This document shows, in pieces, positions 6,972-13,460 of a stretch of 14,870 nucleotides of DNA (position 1 is the stretch's first letter; each line of letters starts with the position of its first letter). The stretch is from CBDUUP01 sp965370435 (GTDB taxonomy: Bacteria > Chloroflexota > Anaerolineae > Anaerolineales > UBA11579). The notes beneath the pieces were generated by a model. The model made no database searches, was not told where the DNA came from, and saw only the letters and a program-made list of their open reading frames with translations. A program made the translations under genes and the position numbers. The stretch is taken from contig CBDUUP010000070.1 of NCBI GenBank assembly GCA_965370435.1, positions 1-14,870 on the forward strand. The letters run 5' to 3'.

Positions 6972-7700
6972 ATGAGTGACACCGAACAAGACAACGGCTG
7001 GGAGAAAGTGCCCACCCACGTTGCCATTATTATGGATGGTAATGGGCGTTGGGCCAAGTCGCGGGGCTTGCCGCGCATTGCCGGGCATCGAGCGGGCACC
7101 GAAAACTTGCGCCAGATCATCGAGGCCTGTGTGGAATTCGGGGTCAAATGTTTGACCATTTATGCGTTCTCCACCGAGAATTGGGGCCGCCCTCAGACCG
7201 AGATCAGCGGCTTGATGTCCATCTTCGCTGACGTCATTGACCGGGAGCTTTCCGAACTGCATTCACAGGGGGTTCAACTACGCCACATTGGGCGTTTGGA
7301 CCGCATCAAGCCAGCGCTGCGTAAAAAGGTCTTGAGCGCCATTGACCTCACCAAGAATAATGACCGCTTGATCGTTAACGTGGCTTTCAATTATGGAGGC
7401 CGGGATGAAATTGTATATGCGGTCCAATCCATGCTCGGCGAGGGCCTGAAACCGGAAGATGTGACCCCGGAAACGATAGACAAATACCTCTTCACTGCCG
7501 GAATTCCCGACCCCGACTTGGTGATTCGCACTTCTGGCGAACAGCGAGGCAGCAACTTTATGATCTGGCAGGCGGCTTACGCCGAGTGGTACTTCCCGAC
7601 AGTTTACTGGCCGGACTTCGATAAAGAACAACTACGGGCAGCTCTGGACGAGTACGCCAAGCGCAGCCGCCGATTTGGGTTGGCGTCCAACCCTACTTAA
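6972..7700 (+). CDS. uppS: Isoprenyl transferase (undecaprenyl diphosphate synthase family)
   Basis: A 242-aa cis-prenyltransferase. It condenses isopentenyl-PP units onto farnesyl-PP to give the C55 carrier lipid precursor for cell-wall and glycan synthesis. Diagnostic motifs are all present: HVAIIMDGNGRWA (catalytic Asp22), GHRAG (39 region), LTIYAFSTENWGRP (61-74), FNYGGRDEI (139-147) and DLVIRTSGEQRGSNF. The last holds the pyrophosphate-binding Arg186, Arg192 and Ser194, with Glu205 in AYAEWYFP. It lies between frr and cdsA, the common frr-uppS-cdsA order. Product chain length cannot be read from the sequence. Confidence 0.95.
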   Translation: MSDTEQDNGWEKVPTHVAIIMDGNGRWAKSRGLPRIAGHRAGTENLRQIIEACVEFGVKCLTIYAFSTENWGRPQTEISGLMSIFADVIDRELSELHSQGVQLRHIGRLDRIKPALRKKVLSAIDLTKNNDRLIVNVAFNYGGRDEIVYAVQSMLGEGLKPEDVTPETIDKYLFTAGIPDPDLVIRTSGEQRGSNFMIWQAAYAEWYFPTVYWPDFDKEQLRAALDEYAKRSRRFGLASNPT

Positions 7701-7705
7701 CCTTC

Positions 7706-7740
7706 AATTGGTCAACCTTCGGTTGATACCAAAACCAATT
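7706..7740 (+). other. Intercistronic two-part hairpin between uppS and cdsA
   Basis: An outer pair AATTGG (7706-7711) / CCAATT (7735-7740) encloses an inner 6-bp stem TCAACC / GGTTGA with loop TTC (7712-7726). No U-run follows directly, so it is more likely a processing or stability element, or a leaky terminator, than a full stop. The AAGGA ribosome site of cdsA begins 10 bases later. Confidence 0.45.
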
Positions 7741-7764
7741 TATCTTACTCAAGGAAACCATCTA

Positions 7765-8586
7765 ATGTTACGTCAACGTGCCATAGTTGTCATCATCGCG
7801 CTGCCCATTGGGATTACGCTGATGGTGCAGGGCGGCGTCTGGTTCGCCGCTCTGGTCGCCATATTCTTGGGGCTGGCCGCCTGGGAGTATACCCGACTCT
7901 TTCGTGTGGACGGGTACCAGCCCAACAGCCCTCTGGTTGTTGCCGGAGTCCTGCTCCTGGTGGTTGGCCGCCATCTCGATGGCTTTGAGAGCGCTCCCTG
8001 GATGTTGAGCCTCATAATCCTGGCCTTGATGTCCTACCATATGTTCGCTTTCGAGCGCGGCCGCGATAAGGCCGCCTCCGACTTTGTGATCTCTCTGGGC
8101 GGCGTTCTCTACATTGGGTGGATGGGGTCATATTTAGTATCCCTACGCTCCCTGGATGACGGCTTTTGGTGGCTGCTGGTGGTTTTACCGGCCATCTGGT
8201 GGGCCGATATGGGGGCGTATTTCCTGGGGAAGCGCTTTGGACGCCGAAAACTCAGCCCCCGGCTCAGTCCAGGGAAGACCTGGTTTGGCTATCTGAGCGG
8301 CATCCCCACCGCCATCCTGGGAACAGTCCTCTTGACCTTGCTTTGGTACCGTCTGGGCCTTCGCGATGATTCGGCCATCACCCTGGGGAGGGCGGGGATC
8401 CTGGGGGTGGTTCTTTCTGTGGCAGCGCCTCTGGGAGACCTGGGAGAGAGCATGTTCAAGCGGCAGGTGGGAGAAAAGGATTCGAGCAACCTGATCCCCG
8501 GCCACGGCGGATTTTTCGACCGCATAGACTCCTGGCTCTGGGCTGCTGTAATTGGCTTTTATATCATTGTTTGGTTCTTTATTTAG
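7765..8586 (+). CDS. cdsA: Phosphatidate cytidylyltransferase (CDP-diglyceride synthase)
   Basis: A 273-aa integral membrane enzyme that makes CDP-diacylglycerol from CTP and phosphatidate, the branch point of phospholipid synthesis. About seven hydrophobic segments are visible. The CdsA signature is intact at 229-255, with SMFKRQVGEKDSSN followed by LIPGHGGFFDRID. The upstream block KLSPRLSPGKTWFG is also typical. ATG 7765 was chosen because AAGGA lies 9 bases before it and the protein then begins with the first TM helix. An earlier in-frame ATG at 7675 would overlap uppS and add 30 atypical residues. It is the last gene of the frr-uppS-cdsA cluster; dxr and rseP, often next, are not here. 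Confidence 0.95.
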   Translation: MLRQRAIVVIIALPIGITLMVQGGVWFAALVAIFLGLAAWEYTRLFRVDGYQPNSPLVVAGVLLLVVGRHLDGFESAPWMLSLIILALMSYHMFAFERGRDKAASDFVISLGGVLYIGWMGSYLVSLRSLDDGFWWLLVVLPAIWWADMGAYFLGKRFGRRKLSPRLSPGKTWFGYLSGIPTAILGTVLLTLLWYRLGLRDDSAITLGRAGILGVVLSVAAPLGDLGESMFKRQVGEKDSSNLIPGHGGFFDRIDSWLWAAVIGFYIIVWFFI

Positions 8587-8606
8587 ATTGATGAATCGAT
8601 ATTAGA

Positions 8607-8673
8607 GAATAGAGAATAGTGATTTGTTTTCAATCATCCCTCGCTCCTCATTATAAATATCTATTCTCTATTC
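8607..8673. repeat. Inverted repeat of GAATAGAGAATAG between cdsA and glpX
   Basis: A perfect 13-base inverted repeat: GAATAGAGAATAG (8607-8619) and its complement CTATTCTCTATTC (8661-8673), with a 41-base AT-rich loop. The arm itself is a tandem of the 7-mer AGAGAAT. A degenerate relative (GGAGAATAGGAAATAGAG) lies at 9712-9729, on the other side of glpX. It may be a dispersed intergenic element; as RNA it could form a weak hairpin after cdsA. Confidence 0.5.
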
Positions 8674-8709
8674 ACACTCACTTTGATCCTATTTGGAGGA
8701 ATCCCTTTA

Positions 8710-9693
8710 ATGAATGAAACCCCAACTCGAAACCTGGCGTTGGAATTTGTGCGCGTGACCGAAGCGGCGGCCATGGCCGCTGGCCGGTTCATGGGCCGCG
8801 ATGATAAGATAGGAGCCGACAAGGCCGCGGTGGATGCTATGCGGTTGATCCTCAATGAAGTAGAGATGGATGGCGTGATCGTCATCGGCGAGGGGGAAAA
8901 GGACGAGGCCCCTATGCTCTTCAACGGGGAGAAAGTGGGCAGCGGTGAATCTCCCGCCGTAGACCTGGCCGTTGACCCCATTGACGGCACCCGCCCTCTT
9001 GCCAAAGGCTTTTTGAATTCAATCGCCACCATCTCGGCCGCGCCCCGAGGAACCATGTTCGACCCGGGGCCGTTCGTGTACATGAATAAAATCGCGGTCG
9101 GCCCCATGTCCAAGGGCGTGGTGGATATTGAAGCGCCGGTGGTGGTGAACCTCAAGAACATCGCCAAAGCCAGGGGCAAGGATATGGATGACCTTACCGT
9201 GGTGATCCTGGAGCGAGACCGTCACGCCGAATTGATCTCCAACGTGCGCAAGTGCGGGGCTCGTATCCGCCTCATCCCGGATGGCGACGTGGCCGGAGCT
9301 TTGATGGCGGCCATGCCGAACACCGGCATTGACGTGTTGATGGGTGTTGGCGGCACGCCGGAGGGTATTTTGGCGGCCTGCGCGCTGCGCGCGATTGGCG
9401 GCGAGATTCAGGGCAAGCTCTACGCTCGCAACGAGGATGAACTTCAACGCGGCCGGGAAATGGGCTACGATTTCGATAAAGTATTATATATGGATGATCT
9501 GGTCTCTTCGGACGACGTGTTCTTTTCGGCCACCGGCATCACTGATGGCGAGATGCTGGACGGGGTCAAGTATACCGGCGGAGGCGCACTCACCCACAGC
9601 CTGGTCGTGCGCGGCCTCACCGGCACAGTGCGCCAGATCCGGGCCACCCACCGCCTGGATAAACTTGAAGAGATCAGCAGTATAGACTATTAG
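8710..9693 (+). CDS. glpX: Class II fructose-1,6-bisphosphatase (GlpX family)
   Basis: A 327-aa protein that hydrolyses fructose-1,6-bisphosphate (some members also sedoheptulose-1,7-bisphosphate) in gluconeogenesis or sugar-phosphate cycling in the cytoplasm. Family blocks in order: GRFMGRDDKIGADKAAVDAM (25-44), VIVIGEGEKDEAPM (56-69) with metal-ligand acids, LAVDPIDGTRPLAKG (86-100) with Asp89 and Asp92, YMNKIAVGP, VGGTPEGILAACALRAIGG and FFSATGITDGEMLDGV. Start at 8710 is set by GGAGGA 9 bases upstream; an in-frame ATG at 8683 precedes that site and is unlikely. No other class of FBPase gene is in the window. No clear terminator was seen after it. Confidence 0.95.
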   Translation: MNETPTRNLALEFVRVTEAAAMAAGRFMGRDDKIGADKAAVDAMRLILNEVEMDGVIVIGEGEKDEAPMLFNGEKVGSGESPAVDLAVDPIDGTRPLAKGFLNSIATISAAPRGTMFDPGPFVYMNKIAVGPMSKGVVDIEAPVVVNLKNIAKARGKDMDDLTVVILERDRHAELISNVRKCGARIRLIPDGDVAGALMAAMPNTGIDVLMGVGGTPEGILAACALRAIGGEIQGKLYARNEDELQRGREMGYDFDKVLYMDDLVSSDDVFFSATGITDGEMLDGVKYTGGGALTHSLVVRGLTGTVRQIRATHRLDKLEEISSIDY

Positions 9694-9811
9694 TAGCAGA
9701 GATACGTGAATGGAGAATAGGAAATAGAGAAAAGAAACCTTTTATTTGGGGAATGAGGTTAACTCGCTCTAGTTCCGAATCCCGACTCATTAGGAAATGC
9801 TTATATCTTAA

Positions 9812-9840
9812 TTGACATACCATCCTCAACGTGGTATCAT
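9812..9840 (+). promoter_or_regulatory. Sigma-70 promoter of the S-box / metK transcript
   Basis: TTGACA (9812-9817), a 17-base spacer and TATCAT (9835-9840). The predicted start of transcription is near 9847, about 25 bases before the riboswitch P1 stem. The -35 is a perfect match, the spacer is optimal and the -10 has one difference, so this is one of the strongest promoters in the window. Confidence 0.85.
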
Positions 9841-9871
9841 TTCGCAACAATTCAAAAGCCCTATAACGGCG

Positions 9872-9994
9872 CTCTTATCCAGAGAGGTGGAGGGATCGGC
9901 CCTGTGAAACCTCGGCAACCTGGCGTACGTACACTTAGAAACCGGTACGACGCTAAGGTGCCAATTCCGACAGAAGGATTCTGGAAGATGAGAG
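9872..9994 (+). promoter_or_regulatory. SAM-I (S-box) riboswitch aptamer
   Basis: A complete S-box aptamer. P1 is formed by CTCTTATC (9872-9879) and GATGAGAG (9987-9994). Inside are the family-defining sequences AGAGAGGTGGAGGGA, GCCCTGTGAAACCTCGGCAACC, split here as GCCCTGTGAAACC and TCGGCAACC, then AAGGTGCCAATTCC and GACAGAAGGATTCTGGAAG. It binds S-adenosylmethionine and lies directly upstream of metK, whose product makes that ligand, so it gives direct feedback control. With SAM bound, P1 holds 9990-9994 and the downstream terminator can form. Confidence 0.96.
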
Positions 9995-10010
9995 GGTTGT
10001 CGTACTATGC

Positions 10011-10045
10011 GATTGCCCTTTCTTGATCTGAAAGGGCAATCTTTT
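10011..10045 (+). terminator. Riboswitch-controlled terminator before metK
   Basis: A perfect 12-bp stem, GATTGCCCTTTC (10011-10022) / GAAAGGGCAATC (10030-10041), with a 7-base loop and a TTTT tail. The rival antiterminator is visible: GAGAGGG (9990-9996), part of the 3' strand of P1, can pair with CCCTTTC (10016-10022) using one G-U, with a possible further GAT/ATC pairing across a bulge. The switch is therefore of the standard OFF type: SAM stabilises P1, frees 10016-10022 and allows termination. Confidence 0.9.
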
Positions 10046-10063
10046 ATTGATGGAGGTTGTACC

Positions 10064-11296
10064 ATGAACACGACTTTTGATAAGTCCCCCAAACTGGTGT
10101 TCACCTCGGAGTCGGTCACCGAGGGACACCCCGACAAGATGTGCGACCAGATCAGCGATGCGGTCCTGGACGCCTGTCTGGAGCAGGACCCCCTCTCAAG
10201 GGTAGCCTGCGAGACGGCGGTCAAGACCGGGTTTGTGATGCTGTTGGGTGAGATCACCACCCAGGCGCACATTAACTACGATTCCCTGGTGCGAGATGTG
10301 GTCAGGGGAATCGGCTACACCCGGGCAAAATTTGGCTTCGACGGCAGCACCTGCGCCGTGCAGGTCGCCATAGCCCAGCAATCCGGCGACATCGCCCAGG
10401 GCGTGAATAAGGCCCTGGAAGCCCGCACCGGCGAGATGACCGAAGACGAGATCGAGGCCATCGGGGCCGGCGACCAGGGCATGATGTTCGGCTATGCCTG
10501 CACGGAAACCCCTACGCTGATGCCCTTGCCCATCTTCCTGGCCCACAAACTCACCCGCCGCCTGGCAGAGGCGCGCAAGGACAGCGCTTTGGAATGGCTG
10601 CGTCCTGATGGCAAGAGCCAGGTGACGGTGGAATACAGCTACGGCAAGCCGGTGCGGGTGGATACAGTCCTTATCAGCACCCAACATGATCCCAACATAT
10701 CCCAGGAGGATATCCGGGCGCAGCTCATCGAGCATGTCATTACGCCAACCTTGCCGCCGGAATTGGTGGATGATGAGTTGAAGATATACACCAACCCCAC
10801 CGGGCGGTTTGTGGTCGGCGGGCCGCAGGGCGACGCCGGATTAACCGGGCGCAAGATCATTGTGGATACTTATGGGGGGATGGGCCGCCACGGCGGCGGC
10901 GCTTTCAGCGGGAAGGACGCCACCAAGGTGGACCGCTCTGGCGCATACGCGGCCCGATGGGCGGCCAAGAACGTGGTGGCTGCCGGGCTGGCGGAGCGGG
11001 TGGAGATCCAGGTGGCTTACGCTATCGGCATCGCCCATCCCTTGAGCGTGAACGTGGAGACCTTCGGCACGGGCGCGATTTCGGATGAAAAGATCGCTCA
11101 ACTGATTGACGAGCACTTTGACCTGCGCCCCGGGGCCATCATCCGCGATTTAGACCTGCGCCGTCCGATCTTCCAGCAGACCGCCGCCTACGGCCACTTT
11201 GGCCGGGACGACCTGGACCTCTCTTGGGAGCGCACCAACAAGGCGGAAGCCATGCGCGCCGCTTCGGGTCTGGGAGAAGCGGTTGCGGCGGATTAG
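10064..11296 (+). CDS. metK: S-adenosylmethionine synthetase
   Basis: A 410-aa protein that makes SAM from methionine and ATP, the cell's main methyl donor. Motifs: FTSESVTEGHPDKMCDQISD (His22, Asp24 of GHPDK at 21-25), GAGDQGMMFGYA (134-145), the P-loop-like GGMGRHGGGAFSGKDATK and VDRSGAYAAR. All catalytic blocks are intact; the length is slightly above the usual ~385-400. Start at 10064 is set by GGAGG 7 bases upstream. An in-frame ATG at 10007 lies inside the regulatory region before the terminator and is rejected. The gene is under the SAM-I riboswitch and ends in a strong hairpin. Confidence 0.97.
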   Translation: MNTTFDKSPKLVFTSESVTEGHPDKMCDQISDAVLDACLEQDPLSRVACETAVKTGFVMLLGEITTQAHINYDSLVRDVVRGIGYTRAKFGFDGSTCAVQVAIAQQSGDIAQGVNKALEARTGEMTEDEIEAIGAGDQGMMFGYACTETPTLMPLPIFLAHKLTRRLAEARKDSALEWLRPDGKSQVTVEYSYGKPVRVDTVLISTQHDPNISQEDIRAQLIEHVITPTLPPELVDDELKIYTNPTGRFVVGGPQGDAGLTGRKIIVDTYGGMGRHGGGAFSGKDATKVDRSGAYAARWAAKNVVAAGLAERVEIQVAYAIGIAHPLSVNVETFGTGAISDEKIAQLIDEHFDLRPGAIIRDLDLRRPIFQQTAAYGHFGRDDLDLSWERTNKAEAMRAASGLGEAVAAD

Positions 11297-11326
11297 AATT
11301 AATATAATTGAAGATAATGAGAACTG

Positions 11327-11364
11327 AAGGAGCGATGCTCAGTCCAAGAGCATCGCTCCTTTGC
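11327..11364 (+). terminator. Hairpin terminator after metK
   Basis: A perfect 14-bp stem, AAGGAGCGATGCTC (11327-11340) / GAGCATCGCTCCTT (11348-11361), with a 7-base loop and a short T-rich tail. It lies between the convergent ends of metK and the minus-strand gene ending at 11403, so it may stop both; the U-tract is modest on both strands. Confidence 0.75.
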
Positions 11365-11402
11365 TGTTTATTGGTAAATTCGAAAGGGGAGTAATTGAAG
11401 AA

Positions 11403-12617
11403 TTAGTCTTCTGGCCAAGATTGAGGAAGTTCAAAAATACTTCCTATTGCCTCGCCATCAATTTCTTTCATCTTGTTTCCCTCACTAACAGCTTTGGGTA
11501 AGCGTGAAAATGCGGATAAGCATGGATTTTGGGCCCAGGGGTTATGGTAAATTCGTGCTTTAGCACTTTGAATTTTCCATGGTGTGAGTTTAGTAATCAA
11601 TAATACAGCGCTATTACGTCTATTCTTTGGACCGTTATGTCCAAACCATACTCCATTTTTTTCTCTACTCATTTCTCTGAGAACTGGGTCTGATTGTACG
11701 AGATCGTAAGTCCATTGTTCTCGACCAAACAAAGCATCCATGATATCTATATTGTCCACGGAAAAACTAAGAGAATTCACAGCAATTACATAAGGCTTGG
11801 TCATTTTTCCATAGCGTCCAGCTTTTTTCGCTATAGAACCTTTTATGGCATTATGTGTATTCGAGATACGACATTCGTAGGACTGCATTCCAATTGAGCG
11901 GGTATCGGAAATCCCTTTTACATCGGAGAGTTTCGGAATAGGAGTTACATCAACTCTCCAACCGTCGTGTTCTAATCTTGTTTCAGGCAGTTCTTTAAAT
12001 CTTTGGTTTTGAAAGAGATTGCGCACTTCATCATAATCTAAATTGTCAAGGAAATTTTTTATATTTGCTCTAAATTGCTTAGCAGGGGGTGGCGTTCTGG
12101 GTGCACCTTTCATATCCAAGCTTAAATAGAAATTATGAGTATCTAATCTGTCTAGAGAATCAAGAACAACGTTTATCCGTGATTGTGCAGCACGTTCACT
12201 CTCTGATATTCCTGTGGATACTACAGCCTCGAGATAGAATTGAACACCATCTGGAGTTATTACGAAGAAATCTGGTCGTTTTGATGTGTCATTGTCCACC
12301 ATAGGATGAACCTCAACTTCACACCCACGCTGTAATAGAACCTCATGCAAAAATAATTCAAAGAAAGCTGAATAATGTTCTTCATTATGATCTGACATAA
12401 AACGAGCTTGTAACTCTTTTTGTTCGCTTGCGGGATATTTTGAAAACCAACTCTCGATGATTCTGTGAACTTTCTCAGCTTCAACTCTGGCGGATGTGTT
12501 GAGATAATAGTAATCCGGTTCTTGATTAGTTGATGGAGAAGTATTGATTCGCTCAATTTCTTCAAATAGTTTCATAGATTTGCTCACAAGTTCCTCGATT
12601 TGAAAATCAATTCCCAT
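11403..12617 (-). CDS. Unknown protein with PD-(D/E)XK-like core
   Basis: A 404-aa soluble protein with no signal or TM segment. I do not recognise a named family. Residues about 82-135 resemble a restriction-endonuclease fold core: HYSAFFELFLHEVLLQRG (Glu87), an EVEVHP strand, KRPDFFV (Asp116) and, 14 residues on, FYLEAVV (Glu130). The Lys expected two residues after that Glu is a Val, so the active site is altered or inactive, or the Lys comes from elsewhere. A conserved-looking C-terminal block contains TPWKIQSAKARIYHNPWA. The gene is far more AT-rich than its neighbours, stands alone between metK and trxA, and has no ribosome site before the ATG. Transfer from outside and a role in DNA processing or defence are possible, not shown. 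Confidence 0.6.
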   Translation of the reverse strand: MGIDFQIEELVSKSMKLFEEIERINTSPSTNQEPDYYYLNTSARVEAEKVHRIIESWFSKYPASEQKELQARFMSDHNEEHYSAFFELFLHEVLLQRGCEVEVHPMVDNDTSKRPDFFVITPDGVQFYLEAVVSTGISESERAAQSRINVVLDSLDRLDTHNFYLSLDMKGAPRTPPPAKQFRANIKNFLDNLDYDEVRNLFQNQRFKELPETRLEHDGWRVDVTPIPKLSDVKGISDTRSIGMQSYECRISNTHNAIKGSIAKKAGRYGKMTKPYVIAVNSLSFSVDNIDIMDALFGREQWTYDLVQSDPVLREMSREKNGVWFGHNGPKNRRNSAVLLITKLTPWKIQSAKARIYHNPWAQNPCLSAFSRLPKAVSEGNKMKEIDGEAIGSIFELPQSWPED

Positions 12618-12623
12618 TTTATC

Positions 12624-12651
12624 ATTATGTACAATTGCTATCTAGTTTAAA
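12624..12651 (-). promoter_or_regulatory. Candidate promoter giving a leaderless transcript
   Basis: On the minus strand: TTTAAA (12651-12646), a 16-base spacer, CATAAT (12629-12624), then only six bases to the ATG at 12617. A start site about 7 bases past the -10 would fall on the A of the ATG, which agrees with the lack of a Shine-Dalgarno sequence. The -35 is weak, so this is tentative. Confidence 0.35.
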
Positions 12652-12655
12652 TTGA

Positions 12656-12681
12656 AAATACCTCAGTATGTTGAGGTATTT
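12656..12681 (-). terminator. Hairpin terminator after trxA
   Basis: Minus-strand stem AAATACCTCA / TGAGGTATTT (10 bp) with a 6-base loop, followed by TCAATTT. It lies 29 bases past the trxA stop and before the AT-rich gene, which separates the two transcripts. The U-tract is interrupted, so termination may be partial. Confidence 0.6.
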
Positions 12682-12709
12682 CAGTGTTAAATTTTGAATG
12701 TGTTTAGGC

Positions 12710-13039
12710 TCAGTTGCTCAGATGCGCTTCAAACTTGGAGACAATTTTATGCTTGGGTTGGTAGCCGGTCATCCGTTCCATCGGCTCGCCGTTTTTGAAT
12801 AATATCAGGGTAGGCACGCCCATGATCATGTATTGCATGGGGACCAGGGGGTTCTGATCTATGTCCAGCTTCACGACTTTCACGTTATCTTGCCATTCGG
12901 CGGCCAGTTCTTCGACCAGCGGGTCCAGCATCTTGCAGGGGCCGCACCAGACTGCGCCGAAGTCTACCAGCACCGGCCCAGGGACTTCCAGCACTTCGCT
13001 ATCGAAAGTTTCATCGGTGATTTCAGGGATATTTGCCAT
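12710..13039 (-). CDS. trxA: Thioredoxin
   Basis: A 109-aa protein of normal thioredoxin length, a cytoplasmic disulfide reductase. Active site WCGPCK (Cys32, Cys35), buried Asp26 in VLVDF, Lys57 in KLDID and the cis-Pro loop GVPTL (Pro76) are all present. The usual Trp before the active site (DFWA) is Gly here (DFGAVWCGPC). Start at 13039 is supported by GAGG 5 bases upstream. Longer in-frame starts are excluded, because the reading frame further up runs antisense through tRNA-Lys and across the gene's own promoter. It is divergent from tRNA-Lys. Confidence 0.96.
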   Translation of the reverse strand: MANIPEITDETFDSEVLEVPGPVLVDFGAVWCGPCKMLDPLVEELAAEWQDNVKVVKLDIDQNPLVPMQYMIMGVPTLILFKNGEPMERMTGYQPKHKIVSKFEAHLSN

Positions 13040-13082
13040 TTCTTCCTCGGAATTAAATTGGTTTGAGATTGTTTCAGACTTC

Positions 13083-13111
13083 ATCTTAATCAGACAATGA
13101 TGAATTGTCAA
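13083..13111 (-). promoter_or_regulatory. Sigma-70 promoter of trxA
   Basis: On the minus strand: TTGACA (13111-13106), a 17-base spacer, TAAGAT (13088-13083). The predicted start of transcription is near 13076, giving a leader of about 37 bases before the trxA ATG. The -35 is perfect and lies back to back with the -35 of the tRNA promoter. Confidence 0.8.
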
Positions 13112-13115
13112 GGCG

Positions 13116-13144
13116 TTGACGGTACTAAACGAGCGTGTTACAAT
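13116..13144 (+). promoter_or_regulatory. Sigma-70 promoter of tRNA-Lys
   Basis: TTGACG (13116-13121), a 17-base spacer and TACAAT (13139-13144). Transcription would start near 13151, five bases before the mature tRNA 5' end, as expected for a short precursor. Confidence 0.82.
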
Positions 13145-13155
13145 CCAGCCCGAAC

Positions 13156-13227
13156 GGGCGCGTAGCTCAATGGCAGAGCAGTGGCCTTTTAAGCCATTGG
13201 TTGCAGGTTCGATCCCTGCCGCGCTCA
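13156..13227 (+). tRNA. tRNA-Lys (anticodon TTT)
   Basis: A full cloverleaf of 72 bases: acceptor GGGCGCG / CGCGCTC with one G-U and discriminator A, D-arm GCTC / GAGC, anticodon stem GTGGC / GCCAT with loop CTTTTAA (anticodon TTT), and T-arm GCAGG / CCTGC with loop TTCGATC. CCA is not encoded; the next bases are CTT. A T-rich run at 13229-13235 can act as terminator. Own promoter upstream. Confidence 0.96.
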
Positions 13228-13246
13228 CTTTTTTTATTTAAAAAAC

Positions 13247-13313
13247 TAAGCCATTGTTATCAAGGTTCGGGCGACCTGAAGGTCGGACCCTGCCGCGCTC
13301 ACTTTTTATTTAA
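13247..13313 (+). pseudogene. Degenerate duplicate of the tRNA-Lys 3' half, interrupted by a palindrome
   Basis: Bases 13247-13313 repeat 13190-13242 (the tRNA from the 3' side of its anticodon loop through its T-rich tail). They share TAAGCCATTG, AGGTTCG, CCCTGCCGCGCTCAC and TTTTTATTTAA. The copy lacks the 5' half of the tRNA and carries about 16 extra bases at 13270-13285 in the T-loop position, GGCGACCTGAAGGTCG, which holds the 6-bp palindrome CGACCT / AGGTCG. It cannot form a tRNA. It looks like a tandem duplication hit later by a small repeat element. Confidence 0.75.
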
Positions 13314-13433
13314 TGATTGCTCTACTTTATATGATGACCGGCCTCATCTGAATCTTACTTTCCCATCCGTCATTTAACCTCCCATGATGAATAAATTCCC
13401 TTGAATTATCTGGGTAGCCATAAAGTATCTCTA
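13314..13433. other. Spacer between the tRNA remnant and the hisS promoter
   Basis: No coding sequence or strong motif was seen. A small hairpin GATGA / TCATC with loop CCGGCC lies at about 13340-13355. Its significance is unknown. Confidence 0.3.
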
Positions 13434-13442
13434 TGGTATAAT
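13434..13442 (+). promoter_or_regulatory. Extended -10 promoter of the hisS leader transcript
   Basis: A perfect TATAAT (13437-13442) is preceded by TGG (13434-13436), the extended -10 TGn element, and lacks a clear -35 at the right distance. The start of transcription would be near 13449, just before the leader peptide's AAAGGA ribosome site. Confidence 0.7.
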
Positions 13443-13460
13443 GCTGGCCGAAAGGAATAT

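Noticed and set aside
7675..7764. Upstream in-frame ATG for cdsA
   Set aside because: It overlaps the uppS end and the intercistronic hairpin; AAGGA before 7765 marks the real start.
8607..8673. Start of a CRISPR array or tandem repeat array
   Set aside because: Only one inverted pair, no regularly spaced repeats and no cas genes in the window.
10007..10063. Upstream in-frame ATG for metK
   Set aside because: It lies within the riboswitch expression platform, has no ribosome site, and adds residues encoded by the terminator stem.
11403..12617. A restriction-modification or toxin-antitoxin pair
   Set aside because: No methyltransferase, specificity subunit or small partner ORF lies beside the gene; it stands alone between two terminators.
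13040..13228. N-terminal extension of trxA up to ATG 13228
   Set aside because: The extension is the antisense of tRNA-Lys (product begins MSAAGIEPATNGLKG) and crosses the trxA promoter; the normal thioredoxin start with its own ribosome site is at 13039.
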